From positions 218,946 to 282,945 of the forward strand of contig CAMPDV010000425.1 of NCBI GenBank assembly GCA_946699065.1: 64,000 bases of DNA, given 5' to 3'. Under the pieces are notes generated by a model, which had not been told where the DNA came from, made no database searches, and worked only from the letters and a program-made list of their open reading frames with translations. Source of the DNA: Loxodes magnus (Eukaryota; Ciliophora; Karyorelictea; Loxodida; Loxodidae). Positions 1-12,110 of the stretch are shown here, piece by piece (positions within the stretch are counted from its first letter, which is position 1; every line of letters starts with the position of its first letter). Position numbers and translations under genes: made by a program.

Positions 1-290
1 TTTGTTACTAAGAAAATTATAAGCTTTTTTAAGAAAGAAAGAATAATTTTACTATCTTCTATTACTATTTCTGAATTAATAGAAAGAGTAAACTTAACAT
101 AATATGCTTCTTTGTAGTATGAGATAATATAAGTATTATATTAGCTAATATAAACTATTTAAAACTAATCTAACAGATTATTATTTACTCTTAATACATT
201 TTATTAGTCTACTATTATTCTATATCTTTCGGTTCCTAATAAACAATTCTCTATGTTTTGCTTTATAGCACATCATTATTTATTAATCTT
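1..290 (-). repeat. WD40 unit, 5' flank, truncated copy 0
   Basis: The reverse complement matches the start of the other WD40 units (10,838; 29,340; 61,795), including the stretch around GCTATAAAGCAAAACAT. Only about the first 290 bases of the unit are inside the window. A minus-strand WD40 gene is therefore expected about 1 kb beyond the left edge. Confidence 0.75.
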
Positions 291-3200
291 ATTACAAATT
301 ATTTAAACATTAAAAGATGATATAGATAACTATAGAATTATTTGAGCTGAGACATTAAAATGAACTAGACTTTTAGATTATTTATAATTTTCCTAAATTT
401 AAATTATATTTATATATTCCTTTTTATTAACTATCTTTTGTAATTAACTTTCGTTTGGAAAACTGATAAAAAGATACATTTTTTAAATATTTAGTCTTAA
501 TTTATCTAAGTTTATTTTAGTGAGTATAAGAATATATTAAATTTAAAGTATTAATGATACTAGTTCTAAAAAGCATTTAGGTAATTATATGTACTAAAAT
601 AAATAGTCAAGAGAAAACATTATTCTTTTATATAATTAAATAAAGAAAAGCTAGCTTAGATCTTCTATATAGTCAATTATTTACATATCTAAAATCCTCT
701 ATTTATCTTAAAATCAAATGTTTAATATATTATAGCCTCCTTTACTAACTCATTTAATTATATTAATTCATAAAAACTTAAAAGAAAATTCCTTTTTACT
801 TTAACTGTACTTGCAAATATTCTAAGTACTTTAACTAGTTAAAGTTATGTTTAATTAGAGACTAATAAGAAATTTTCTTATCCTCTAGATACAAATATTT
901 AAAAAAACTGTGATTGCATTTCTTATTAATGAATAATAATATTTTAAATTAAAATAAAAATAAGGAAAATTAATATTTTTCTTTTTGTTTAATAAAAATT
1001 TAAAATAATTTATATAAAAATTTCTTAATATTTTATAAAAAACCAAAGTAAATGCAAAATAATTAATTAAATATAATTTAAAAAATATTAAGAAAATTTA
1101 TAATTCTAAATGATATTATAAATAAATATTTTAAATATTTTATTAATCTTTAGATAAACATATAATCAATTATGTAATCTATATTTTAACTTAGAAATGT
1201 AGTTAAATATTTTTAAAAGTTAAATGAAAAATTATAAGGAAAACTTAAGAAATTAAATTTTTCTATAAAAAATGAATATAAAATTTACTAATTATTTAAT
1301 TGATACTATCAGTTTTATTAAATTATTTAAAAGAATTACTAAAAGAAAAAAATAAAGTATAAATTAATTAATTTAAAAAATTAAAAAATATTATAATTTA
1401 AAATTTTATATTTAACAATAATTGTGTCTAAGATAAATATTATAAATAAAAATTTTATAAATATAGCATTGATTGACTTTTTAAATAAAGTAATTCAACA
1501 AAAAAATAATTATTCTTAGAAATTTTCAATTTAAAAATATAAAAAATTAAAAACGTTAAAAATGTTAAAAAATTCTCTAACTCTCAGATTTTTATAATCA
1601 GCCTATTCGAAGATAGTTTATTTTTATTATTTTTCACTGATTATAGATGTATATATGGTACAAATACTATTTTTTTTAATTTTCAAATTTTAAACTTCTG
1701 TTTAAGAGGAAACTTTTCAATATTTGAATAAATAAGTAAAAATTATTTAATTTTTTATTTTCTAAACTTAATATGAAATCCAGCTTCATTTTTTTTAAAT
1801 AATTTAATTATTTAAATATTAGCATTCTAACTTTATATATTAAGTAAAGTAGCAAAATTAATTAAAATTTTGAATTAAAAGCTTATTTATTTTTTTATTT
1901 TATTGATTAAAATACGCCTATAAATAAAAAAATATGAAATTAGGAGCATTTTTTTAAAAGGAGAGTTACTGATTGTCTAAGAACAATAGATATACAAATA
2001 AAATAAGATTAAACTTTTTGATAAATTTCCATTAAAAAAATAAAATATAAATGATAGTAAATTTGAATATTATTGTTGCTTATTTAAAATTTAATATTAT
2101 TTAAATATTTTAATTAAAATAAAAATTTCTAATAATTAAATTTTATAAAACTTACTCATTTATAATTACAAATTATAAGCTAAAATAATATTATTATAAT
2201 AATAGTATTTATAATTTATTTACGTATCTTATATTTATTATTTTTATAAATTTAATTTCATAGAAAAAAATTAATAATGATTAATATTTAATAATTAATG
2301 CAATTATATCTAATTTATAATTAAAATCAAATTTTTATAGTTCTAGGTTTAACAGATTGGAAAATGCTATTTTTTTACTTAAAATAGATAATTAAAATTA
2401 CATAAGGAAAAATTATTTATTTATAAAATAAATTATATCAATAGAGTATATATCCCTTCTTATTTTAGTTTAAAATATCCCTTTCTATTAAAATTTATTT
2501 TTAAACATTTTCGACGAAATTAATTATAAAAATCTATTTTGCAATCACTTAAAAACTCTATCAAGTTGATAAGTAATATTTATACTTTTATCGAAGAGAA
2601 TTTCTTTCTAATTATATTATAGCAAGTGGTTATCATACTTTCAAATATATATAAAAATTAAAAAATGTGAGACTAAAATTTTAAAGCCTTTGCATTGTAA
2701 AAAAATGTATTTATAGATAATAAATTTAAACAAAGAAATTATAAAGTAAATAAAGAATATAATAGATAATTTTACATTATGAATGGATTCTTTTTATCTA
2801 TTATAAAATATTTAATTTCTTATTATGTATTAAAATAATATATTTTTATATTTATAAAATAGTTTTAATTCATTTTTCATTAAATTTAGTTTATCAAAAT
2901 CTTTATAAATTAAAAAATATTTAGATATCAAATTTAAAATATTTAATTTGTAAAATGATTAAAAATGTAATAAAAATATCTTATGATTTCAAGTTAAAAT
3001 TAGAAATAAAAGAAAGTATAAAATTTATGTATCGTATTTAAAAAATATAATTAAACTTATTTAATATATTAAATAGCTTAAAAAATAATTTTCTTTATTT
3101 TTAAACATTTTAAGCATAGTTTTAAATAATTTTAAATTATATATAGAAATAAATATTATTATTTTAATAATAATTATAAATCAAATAGTTTAATTTATAT

Positions 3201-3980
3201 AATTCTTTCAAACTTTATTTAATAGCATTTTCATTTCTTATTATTTTTATTTTTTATGCATATTTATTTATAATTTTTATTATTAGATTCTAAATATTTT
3301 TAATAGTGAAATTTTATATTTAGTTTTTATTTGTTTCAATACATTTTTCTATGTTATAATTTTATTATTAAGTTGTGTCATTTATAATATTTATCATTAT
3401 CTTTTAGATTAAATATTATCTTATATTTGTTAAATTCTTGTCATTTAACTTATTAATATCGTAATTATATTACTTAAAATTTAAGCATCAATTAATTTAA
3501 TTCTAGCGAATATCTTCCAATAATTAAGTTTCTTCACTAATAAATTAAATTAATCTATTTTTTCTATATTTTTAAATTATGTTATTTCAAATTGTCATAT
3601 TCTATTAAAAAATTACTCTGATGCTTAATAAAGTTTGAAAAGTTATTTTTTTATAATTTTTTCACTTAAATTATTTTATATCAAGAAAAATTTGACTAAA
3701 ATCTTATTTATCACAGTATCAGATCAAGCTTTTTTTCTCAACTAGAATCAAATGATTAAGTTTTAATGAAATTCATAGTTTATTTAATAGTATTATTTTA
3801 ATTTTTCATTTGTATTATTGATATCCTTTTTTATATAAAAGCTTCTAACTTTTGGAGTAAAATAAATATCTTTGGAATTAATGAGGAGAAAACGCATACT
3901 TAAAATTAAATCATTTGATACTATAAAGTTTTAGATAAAACAACTAATATTAAGTTTTGTAATTATTATTATATAAAATT
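291..3980. other. AT-only stretch, no gene seen
   Basis: About 85-90% A+T with long homopolymers. Positions about 290-2,000 repeat, in inverse, the module at 27,715-29,340 and 60,060-61,790. I see no frame with protein-like composition and no structured RNA. Confidence 0.5.
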
Positions 3981-3984
3981 GTTT

Positions 3985-4905
3985 CTCCATTATTAAGGAG
4001 TTTTATCCTCTCAAAAGTACAGCGCTTCAAGCTTTTCGGTGTTCGTTAAAATACTTGGGGCAACGGAAAGATTACACGTTCCCATCAGCGATTTTTTTAA
4101 ATAGTTTTACCTTTCTACATTCCTGTCGGGCTTGGTTATAACTCCATATTCATCCTCTTATACATACTTCCATTCTCGTGCAAAAAATCTTGATCAGCCC
4201 AATTGCTTCTGTTCGCTTTGCTTATCAGAAATTCCTTTGTTTCTATTGAAACTTCTTACAGTTCCGATATAGCTTTTATTGGTTTTAGAAGCGAAAGCAT
4301 CTCTTCTTGATCGGAATTAGTCTCATTTGAGATTAAGCTTAGGGTTTGACGATCATTGAGATCGATCCAGTATTTAGCTATTCCATTCTTGATTCTTTTA
4401 GGAGTTGAATTTCCTATTCTTATTTCACTACTTAATCCCTCAGCTAAGTTGTGTTTTTATCCTAATGGTGTTGGATGCTGAAGAATGCATCCATTTGCAT
4501 TCATAGTCATCTATACGATCCCCGTCCATTTAATTCTTTTCTTTGTGGCTTGAAAATTAGTTTTTGTTCTAGTATTTCAACTTTTAAACCTCTTCATTGA
4601 AGTTCACCACCCTTAATGCAAACTACGCTACATCAAATTGCTCAGAGTTAAAGCCAAAAGATCGTTCCTAGTCACGCAATACCATTTCCTACTGCCTTCG
4701 AGGCCTCTCTTCCGTGTTTGGAGTTTACCAAGTTTGTTTCTGTCGTTTGCCCGGCTTTGGAAGTTGTTAGGTCTATTATTAGTTTTTTTGTTGATATAAA
4801 GGTTTGTCTAATTAAAGGAAAGACGTGAGGTTAGAAGAATGGCATCTCGGTTGCTCTCTTCCTTTTGTCTTTGGAAGAGGTAGTAAAGAAGCCCTATCGG
4901 ATGTT
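3985..4905 (-). pseudogene. Retroelement-like ORF remnant, left copy
   Basis: This block is clearly richer in G+C than its surroundings and is the inverse copy of 57,150-58,075. With TAR as Gln and TGA as Trp the minus strand gives protein-like text, for example RKWYCVTRNDPLALTLSNL, then a DDYECKWMH segment, and near the end EALYFWE before a charged KTP stretch. The pair EALYFWE[D/G]KTP is kept between the two arms, with TGA as the Trp codon in both. The frame changes at least once, so it looks decayed. It lies downstream of, and in the same direction as, the coiled-coil ORF at 8,700-9,245, so both may come from one element. I do not recognise the family. Confidence 0.4.
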
Positions 4906-5529
4906 TGAGATTATTTTTAATTACATATAAATTAATGTGATTTATAATGATCTAAGCTAGAAAAAACTTATAATTTAAGAAGTTAATAATTTAAAATAAT
5001 TTAATTATTAGATTTAACCTTTTTAAATAAAATTTAGTTTTCATATATCTTACTAAATATTATTGCTTTTAAGAAAGCATCTTAAATATTTTTTATTTTA
5101 AGTTTTTAAAATTAAATTTTATTTTAAATTAAATTATTAAATTAAATATATTAAGCTAAATAATCTTAATTAGTTTTAGCTTTTAATATTGCTTCAATAA
5201 GAGTTTACAATATTATTAGAATATAAATATTTAAACGATAGTTTAATTAAAAATGTTTTTAAAGTTTCTATCTATATAGAGGAAAAAAAACTCAAACTCT
5301 ATAGATATATTTCACATTACAAATGACTTGGATCACCATGCAAAGTAGCTTTCTAAATTTATGAGAAAGATGAAAAACATATAGGATATCCTGCCTCGTC
5401 TTCTATTTGCTGTTATATTCTTTCTTTTTCTTGTCGAAGATACTAATGTTTGAACAGCTTTTTATGAAGGAATACTTAATTCAATCGAAAGGAGGAGAAA
5501 TAGAGTGGTAAATAATATCTAAGATTATA

Positions 5530-7250
5530 AACTAAAAATTTCATTAATACTCAATTTCCTCTTACATTTACTCTTATATTTCTTCCTGCTTTTCTTCACT
5601 TTCTTCTACATATTTTTGCTATATATCCTGATTTTTTCTTATAGTTTATCCTAATTACATTGCTATAAGACTTGCTTATTCTTTACCTGATTTTCTTCTT
5701 TTTCTCCAATTCATATCGTAATTGTTAAGCTTGGAAGTTTTTTCTTGAAAACCTCATATACTGCGCTATTTTAAGAAACTGTTCTTGCAATTATAAATAA
5801 AATATATTTGACTCCTAAAGGTGGAGTAGGCTTTTCTTCTTTATAACCATCTAATTTTCTCTTAGATAGCTTGAGCATTTTCTTCAGTTCAATCTTTTGC
5901 TATACCGAAAATATTAGTTTTTTATTATTTGCTATTTTAAGATGTATAAATTTGATTTGAAAAGGGAGATCTTAAGATTTGATAAATATTTAACATTTAT
6001 TTAGTTTTATTTACTTTTTCTTATTCAGTTTATTAAGTACTAAGAACATTTTAAGTATTTTAGTCTATTTTTTAGTGGGAGCATTTTATTATACTAATCT
6101 AAGCATCTACTCTCCTGTTCAAACAGCACACCTATTAAACTTACTAGCTCCTAGAATAAATTCGGCAACTCCTGCTTCACTTAAGGAGCTTTTCCCACTT
6201 AGACAGATTGCTAAACATAGAATAGTAATTCCATTCAAATTTTTACAATTTTACCTTACTAAAAAATAATTCTTCTAAGTAGCATATAAGCTAGACATTC
6301 TTCATGGTCTCTAAAATACTGTTCTGAAGCAATCTAATTCAAAATTTCAACTTATTGTCGTATTTTGCACTGAACTTCATACTTTTTTGTGTAAATATTC
6401 AATCAGTTAATCACTTTCAAATATGCTTTTCATTTAAAGACTTGGAATATTTCTAGCAAATCTTTCCCAAATCATTCTAAGGATTTAATCAGATAATCCA
6501 TCAGCTGTTATATTTTATTGATGAGTAAAATATAAACCACAGATAAAACACCATAAGTCGGTTATTTAAGAATGCTTTGCCATTTCAAAATATCTCATAT
6601 TATAAAGTATGAAATCATAGTTACTAGGATCAAGAAAATTTATATAATCTCTATACTTTAAAGCTGGTTCAAGAGAGCTATTTCTCTTCATCATCAATTC
6701 TTCCAATAGCTATTCTCCTTACAATTTCTACTAAAAGCTTACCAAGTTTGTAACTTTCACGGATTATTCTCTTAGAATTATTTATACAGTGTTTATCATA
6801 GCCAATATATAGGTTAAATATATGTCTTCTCATGATTTATAAAAAACCATTAAAGTACCATGAATATATGCTAGATAAGACTAAACCATTTCAAAGCATA
6901 TATTTTTTATTTCCCTTCTGATCTTAAAAACTTATTCCATACATCAGGCTCTAGATGTACGAAAGATGATATTAATCAGTTTTAGTTCTCTGGAAGTTTC
7001 TCTCTCCAAAATGCATTATTAATTATACTGCAAGGTAATAATCCTAAAACACCTAGCTAATTTACACGCTTCATCCAGACCCAATTATTTGTTCTAAAAT
7101 ACAAACAGGTACAGTTCTCGTTTGTAATGTTACGTCTGCTTCTAAAAAACTAGCATCAATTTCTCATCAGCTTCGGTTTTTCCATCATGATTTTTAAAGG
7201 TATCATTAAGCATTTCAATTCCTACATTTTATCTCAATAAATTTTATCCC
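5530..7250 (-). pseudogene. Unrecognised decayed gene, minus strand
   Basis: The minus strand reads as protein over about 1.7 kb if TAR is Gln and TGA is Trp, but the frame switches several times. Clear stretches, in order, are a segment with HLEPDVWNKFLRSEGKQK, a basic-helical segment with RIIRESYKLGKLLVEIVRR, one with KYRDYINFLDPSNYDF, one with TILCLAICLSGKSSLSEAGV, and a Glu/Gln-rich C-terminal coiled-coil (EESEEKQEEIQEQ near 5,600). The switches could be small introns or decay; I cannot place clean GT-AG junctions. The family is not recognised. It sits wholly inside the 3.8-kb segment that the right arm lacks. Confidence 0.4.
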
Positions 7251-7638
7251 AATAAATTTTATCTCTCTGTAGCCTCACTAAGTATGAGATGGTATTTAAT
7301 AATTAATTATTGGAGGCAATCTTAATAAGATATAAAAAGTACAGGGACTGTAAATTTAATGGCAATAAAAAGTGTTAATTAATATAATAGATTTTTAGAA
7401 TATTTATATTACCAAAGACGCGGTATTTGTCAGAATTAATTCCTTGAACTATTCTTCAGAGATAAAAAATAAAATGATATAATCACTAACTAAAAATAAG
7501 TAGCAAGATGTGCTTTAAAAAGTCTTAATTCTACTTTTAATTAATCTTACTTTATTGTCTTGAATTGGTTATTCTTTTAAAATTACATTGCAATGTATTA
7601 TTTCAAATTCTATATAAAACTTCACACTGAACCTTAAA

Positions 7639-8300
7639 TGGATCCCAACTCTGATGTAGCGTTTATTTTAACAAAGAACAGTAACCTTAAATATTTAAAG
7701 AATTCTAAATAAATGACTTAACATTTTCAAATAGAACTTTAAGATGCTAGTAGTAGCAAATAATTTTAAATAAAGTTTTAAATAAAATAGAATGAAAATT
7801 TTATTCAGATGTATTGGGAAGGTTGAGTGCGATGCCTATTTCACACCTTTATTTTGAAGATTAAGATAATAACATTGATTAATAGAAATTTCCAACTTAT
7901 ACTTACACAATATTAAACAAGACAATGATTAGAGAAATAGTATCAATTTTCAAATTAATGACCTTTAGTTATACTTTTTAGTATTATTTGAAATATAGGT
8001 ACTATTAAATAAAACAATCTGAAATTTGCATTTGCAGAGAATAAGAAACCTATTAACATATTTCTTAATGTGAAGCTCTGCAAGATTTAATGGAAGAATT
8101 TAAAGACTTGAAAAATTATGATTTGCTTAAACTTATAACTTACAAAAAATTTAAATTAATCCTAACTTCCATACTCTAAGATAACTTTAACAAATTGACT
8201 TAAGAATTAAATACTTTCATTCAAAATTGCTTCATAGAAGAATTTAAATTTTAGAGTAAAAACGAACAAGTGAAAAAGTTAATGGAATAATTTTACTAGT
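7639..8300 (+). pseudogene. LINE-type RT C-terminal remnant
   Basis: From ATG 7,639 the plus strand starts MDPNSDVAFILTKNS. After a frame change near 7,845 it continues with MPISHLYFEDQ and a basic helical segment, and then CICREQETYQHISQCEAL. This CxC...E...H....C pattern is typical of the Cys/His tail after the reverse transcriptase of many non-LTR retrotransposons. It is followed by about 80 residues of charged helix. TAA/TAG serve as Gln throughout. Upstream RT motifs are absent, so this is a 3' fragment. It faces the opposite way to the remnant at 5,530-7,250. Confidence 0.5.
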
Positions 8301-8699
8301 GAGCAAGTGAAGAAGAAAACGATTGAAGAAAATTAAATCAAGATTATTGAGATGGAAGTCGTAAAACATTTTTTATTATCTATATGAAATATGGTAAACA
8401 CATATAAATTTTAATTATTATATATTTTAATCAATATAAGTCAAAAAAAATAACCATTTTAATTTTTGACTTATTTTTTAAATTATATATAAAAAAAATT
8501 TAATTTAACTTAAATTAGAATTATAATTGAAAATATTATTAAAGTTAAGGCTTTAAAAATGAAAGCAAATGTTTTCATTACTAAATAATTTTTAAATTTA
8601 ATTAGTAATTAGTTATCATTTTCATATTGTATCAAGATTGAAAATGCTTTGCAAGCACAACAATTTTTTTGTTTAATTAAAATGCTACAAAAATTTTAA

Positions 8700-9245
8700 T
8701 TAATTTTAAATAATAAAAATAAAAGTTTAGACTTAAATCTTGAGTTATTTTCACCTTCAATTATCATTGGATAATTCCTTTATTCTTTTAATTCCATTTA
8801 AAGCTGCATTTTGTACTGATTTTCTTCTATTTTTTCTAATTTGCTGATTAGTTCTTTCTGCTTCTATTGTTAGTTTTGAGATTAACTGCTCTAGTCTTGT
8901 GATATATTTCAAAATGCGTTAAGGTCTCTTTCTTAGGTCACGAGTCTCGATTCTATTTCCTCTGCAAGTTCAAGCTTTACATTAACTTCTTATTGTCTTT
9001 CTTCAACATTTTTACCTCTTCTTGGAGGTCTAGCACCACTTTAATCAGCTTATTTACTATTATATGGTGAGATTCTAGACTTCCGAGCGCATAATATTCT
9101 TAGCCTATTTCCTAGGCTTTTCTTCAAAGGCGGGAGATTCATCCTGATGGGTGACATTTTTGTTACCCTTTTCCTGGTCCTAGCCTTTCTAGGATACCGT
9201 TAACTTCTACTTTTTAGGCGCCGCGAAGAATCCTGGTTTGAATAC
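8700..9245 (-). pseudogene. ORF1-like coiled-coil protein remnant
   Basis: The minus strand gives a low-complexity start (KPGFFAAPKK), then an acidic linker (THQDESPAFEEKPRKQAKN). After a frame change it gives a coiled coil containing LDLQEEVKMLKKDNKK and, in a second frame, ESRLVTQERDLNAFWNIS. That last block resembles RIINQERELQAYWNIQ in the coiled coil at 33,541-34,352, so the two are distant relatives. Such coiled-coil proteins are the usual ORF1/gag partner of non-LTR retrotransposons. Frame changes mark it as decayed. The right-arm copy at 56,716-57,150 is shorter. Confidence 0.5.
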
Positions 9246-10135
9246 TGATATCTTTTTTTAAAAAAATAAATTTAAAAGATAATAATTTATAAAGATAAAA
9301 TGTAAGATAAACTTTAGAATTTATAATTAATAAAATTAAAAAAGAAAAATTTCATTCAATTAACAGATAATCCTATTTTTTTAATTTGAATCCTATTAAA
9401 ATAAAATAGATAAAAAGATATTTTAATTAATGTTATAATCTAAAAATATTAGAAGTAAAAAATGAGTAAAATCTTAAAGGATTCTTTAGTAATAATATTT
9501 CTAGATAATCGTTAGTAAAGAGAAAGAAAGTCACAAATTTTAAGATTTTTTATTAAATTTACGAAGAAAAAATTAATATTAAAATTCATTCCTAAAATGA
9601 ATTACAATTTAAACATATTTAACTACAAATTTATATAAATTTTATATCTTTTTAAAAAGCTAAATTTTTATATAAATTAAAGAACTATTTCTAAAATTAA
9701 ATAAATATTTTTATATGAATTAAAGAATTAAAAAATTAAAAAATGTGTAAGACAATTTCAAATAAACCTTTCTTAAAAAAAGTTTAGCGTTAAAAAATTA
9801 TAAATAAATATACAATTACTAAAATATTTAAACTAAAAATTACATAAATATTCTTATTTAAGCAATCTTTAGTTTTAAATTCTAAAATTAAAATGTTATC
9901 TTAATTTAATAAATAGAGCGATAAAGATATCTAAAATTTAATAAATTCTAATAGAAAAAAGTCGAACCTAAAAGAGATAATATTTATAGGATATTAATGA
10001 ATCTATTAAGTAAAAAGAATTTCTAAAGTTTTATTATTATTATTAAATAATTAATTCTTATGCTACATAATTATTTTATTTAGTTTAAACTAGCTAAAAT
10101 GTAATAAACTGAAAATATAATATAAAATTAGTTGT
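8750..10135. repeat. Outer inverted repeat, left arm part 2
   Basis: Reverse complement of about 55,820-57,150, anchored by the GC-richer ORF1-like block at 8,800-9,245 and by AT-rich sequence up to an (ATT)n run at about 10,030. Beyond 10,135 the similarity is lost. Confidence 0.75.
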
Positions 10136-10139
10136 TTAA

Positions 10140-10585
10140 GTTTAATAAATAAAATAGATTTAAAATACTTTGATTAATATATAGTTAAATATTCTAAAAG
10201 GGATCCTTGATTATGAAAGTTTTAAATTAGGCTTTTTAATAATTTGAATATGATTTAGTGATAATTTTTGATGATTTAAAGTGGGAAATAAAAGTAAATT
10301 AGGATTATTTAATAAATGATAATTGAATTTGATTAAAAAGGATAAAATGATTAGTTAGTATTTTGACTTAAAGTAGTTAATGAATAATAGACTAATGATT
10401 TAATGATTATATTGATTTTGAATAATAATGTTTATAGTTTTAAAATATTAGTAGTATAATCCCTTATAATGCTTTTATATTTTTGATGACTAATTTAAAT
10501 TAATCTTTTTTGATAAAATAATAATTTAATTAATTAATTTTATTATTTTTAAATTAAATATACTAATTATTTATTTATCAATTCA
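10140..10585. other. AT-rich spacer, nothing seen
   Basis: Unique AT-rich sequence between the outer inverted repeat and the next LINE fragment. No protein-like frame or structured element is visible. Confidence 0.4.
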
Positions 10586-10589
10586 TAGT

Positions 10590-10834
10590 CATTTAACATT
10601 ATAAATCTATTTATTACTTCAGTTTTTCTTATTTATTATGTATTCAGTAATCAAATTTGTAACTGCCTCATATATGTGTATTAGTTCAAAGTTTGGTAGA
10701 TCTATTAGTTCTAACCTGTTATTGAGGTAAATGTTGTACAATTAAGATTTACATCTTTCTCTTTCTTCCATATATTATTCTCATGTACTTATGATGGGAG
10801 TTTCGTCTTATACTCCAATATTGCAGAATTTACA
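10590..10834 (-). pseudogene. LINE RT tail fragment
   Basis: In one minus-strand frame it reads KFCNIGVQDETPI, followed by WEQYMEERERCKSQLYNIYL and a helical end. The C..C...DETP...E.Y...R pattern matches the Cys/His tail after RT in non-LTR retrotransposons. TAA/TAG are Gln and TGA is Trp. It is cut at its upstream end exactly where the WD40 unit begins (10,838), so one of the two was inserted or recombined into the other. Confidence 0.5.
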
Positions 10835-11064
10835 AATTATGATGTGCTATAAAGCAAAACATGAAGTATTGCTGATTAGGAGCCGAAAGATATAGAATAA
10901 TAGCAGACTAATAAAATTTGTTAAGAGTAAATAATAATCTATTAGATTAGTTTTAAATAGCTTATATTAGCTAATCTAATACTTATATTATCTTATACTA
11001 CAAAGAAACATATTGTGTTAAGTTTACTCCTTCTATTAATTCAGAAAAAAAAAACTTTATTAAA

Positions 11065-11091
11065 GTGCGCGTAGCACCACAATGGTGCGCA
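11065..11091. repeat. GC-rich bulged hairpin motif
   Basis: CACCA-CAA-TGGTG forms a stem-loop, continued by TGCG/CGCA after a GTAG-type bulge. It lies in a roughly 70-bp insertion that copies 2-4 of the WD40 unit lack. A close relative in inverse orientation is at 22,622-22,647, also in an insertion. G+C this dense is rare in the window. Confidence 0.55.
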
Positions 11092-11866
11092 GCATTATAA
11101 AAAGTCAATTGAATACAAAAATAATAATGGAAGATAGTAAAAATATTTTTTCTTTCTTAAAAAAGCTTATGCTTTTCTTAATAGCAAACAACTAATTTTA
11201 AGAAAGAGAGTATTAATAGTGGTAACAATATAATATAGATTTGTATAGAATAATAGAAAAGAAGTAAGTGTAATATAAAGTAAAATAATTTAGGTATTAT
11301 TAATTTAAAATGATAATTCCAAAAATAACATAAATAATAAATATTAGTTTGCTATAAAAAGAGAAAGTTATCTAAATGTATTTATTACATTTATATATTT
11401 TGCTTAGAATCAACATTATAAGTAATAAATTATATATTAGTTTATTATTTTAAGAGAGACTTTTATAAATAAAAAGTTTTAATGAAATAATAGTAAGAAA
11501 GTGGGCAATTAAAAGATTTTATCTTATAAATTCTAAAAATGTTTTGCTTTAAATAATTTGACGTTTTTTAATATTTATTCAAACTAATTAATAAGAAACT
11601 TATTTTATTTCATTTTTTTTAATTAGTAAAAAGCTTAAAGAAATATTTTTTTTGATTAAATTTAAGTGAAAAACAATAATTAATAACAGTAGATTTAAAA
11701 GAATTTTAATATTTTATTTATCATTTAAAAGGGTCTACAACGAAATAAGGTTTTCTTATTAAGAGTCTTTGATTTAAAGCACAAATAATTTGTAATTAAT
11801 AAATGCATATTAAAGTTATTATAATAAGGATACAATTCTTCGTTATAAACTTTTGAAATAATAATT

Positions 11867-11958
11867 TATCCTTTTATTTAAAAGTAAAAGGATATAAAAT
11901 AATTAAAAATGTAAAAGTATGTACTATTTGTTTAATATATTGTCTTGTTTTAAGACAA
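11867..11958 (+). promoter_or_regulatory. Two conserved hairpins upstream of WD40 gene
   Basis: TATCCTTTT/AAAAGGATA (11,867-11,894, 9-bp stem) and TTGTCTT-GTTTT-AAGACAA (11,940-11,958, 7-bp stem) lie about 240 and 160 bases before the ATG. Both recur at the same place in copies 2 (30,523 and about 30,600), 3 and 4, with a few mismatches. A 5'UTR or promoter role is inferred from position only. Confidence 0.4.
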
Positions 11959-12110
11959 AAATAGAATTTTAAAATAAATGTTTAAGAAAAAAGATACTTA
12001 TAAGTATGCTTAATAAATAATTTAATTGTTTAATTTTATTGGAATTGAGTCAGTAAAATTAATTGAGTTATTTTAATTAAAAATTTATAGAAGTAAGTTA
12101 TAAAATTAAA

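Larger units (their letters stand above)
1..4922. repeat. Outer inverted repeat, left arm part 1
   Basis: Reads as the reverse complement of about 57,145-62,080. Clear anchors are the GC-richer block at 4,010-4,905 against 57,150-58,065 and the WD-unit flank at 1-290 against 61,790-62,080. At 4,910-4,922 the match stops inside a T/A run. It resumes at about 8,750, so about 3.8 kb is present here that the right arm lacks. Confidence 0.8.
4923..8750. other. 3.8-kb segment missing from right arm
   Basis: The right arm joins directly at about 57,150, where an ORF1-like reading meets a CAAACATCCGATAGGG boundary. The left arm has this segment between the two matching parts. Junctions fall in T/A runs (TTTTTAATT), so no target duplication or terminal repeat can be called. 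Either the right arm lost it or the left gained it. The coiled-coil reading at 9,245-8,700 continues sensibly into the segment, which slightly favours loss on the right. 4,930-5,530 holds nothing I can name. Confidence 0.55.

Noticed and set aside
6075-6269. Standard-code 64-residue frame on the plus strand
   Set aside because: It overlaps a better minus-strand reading of the decayed gene at 5,530-7,250; it has no conserved motif and no start context.
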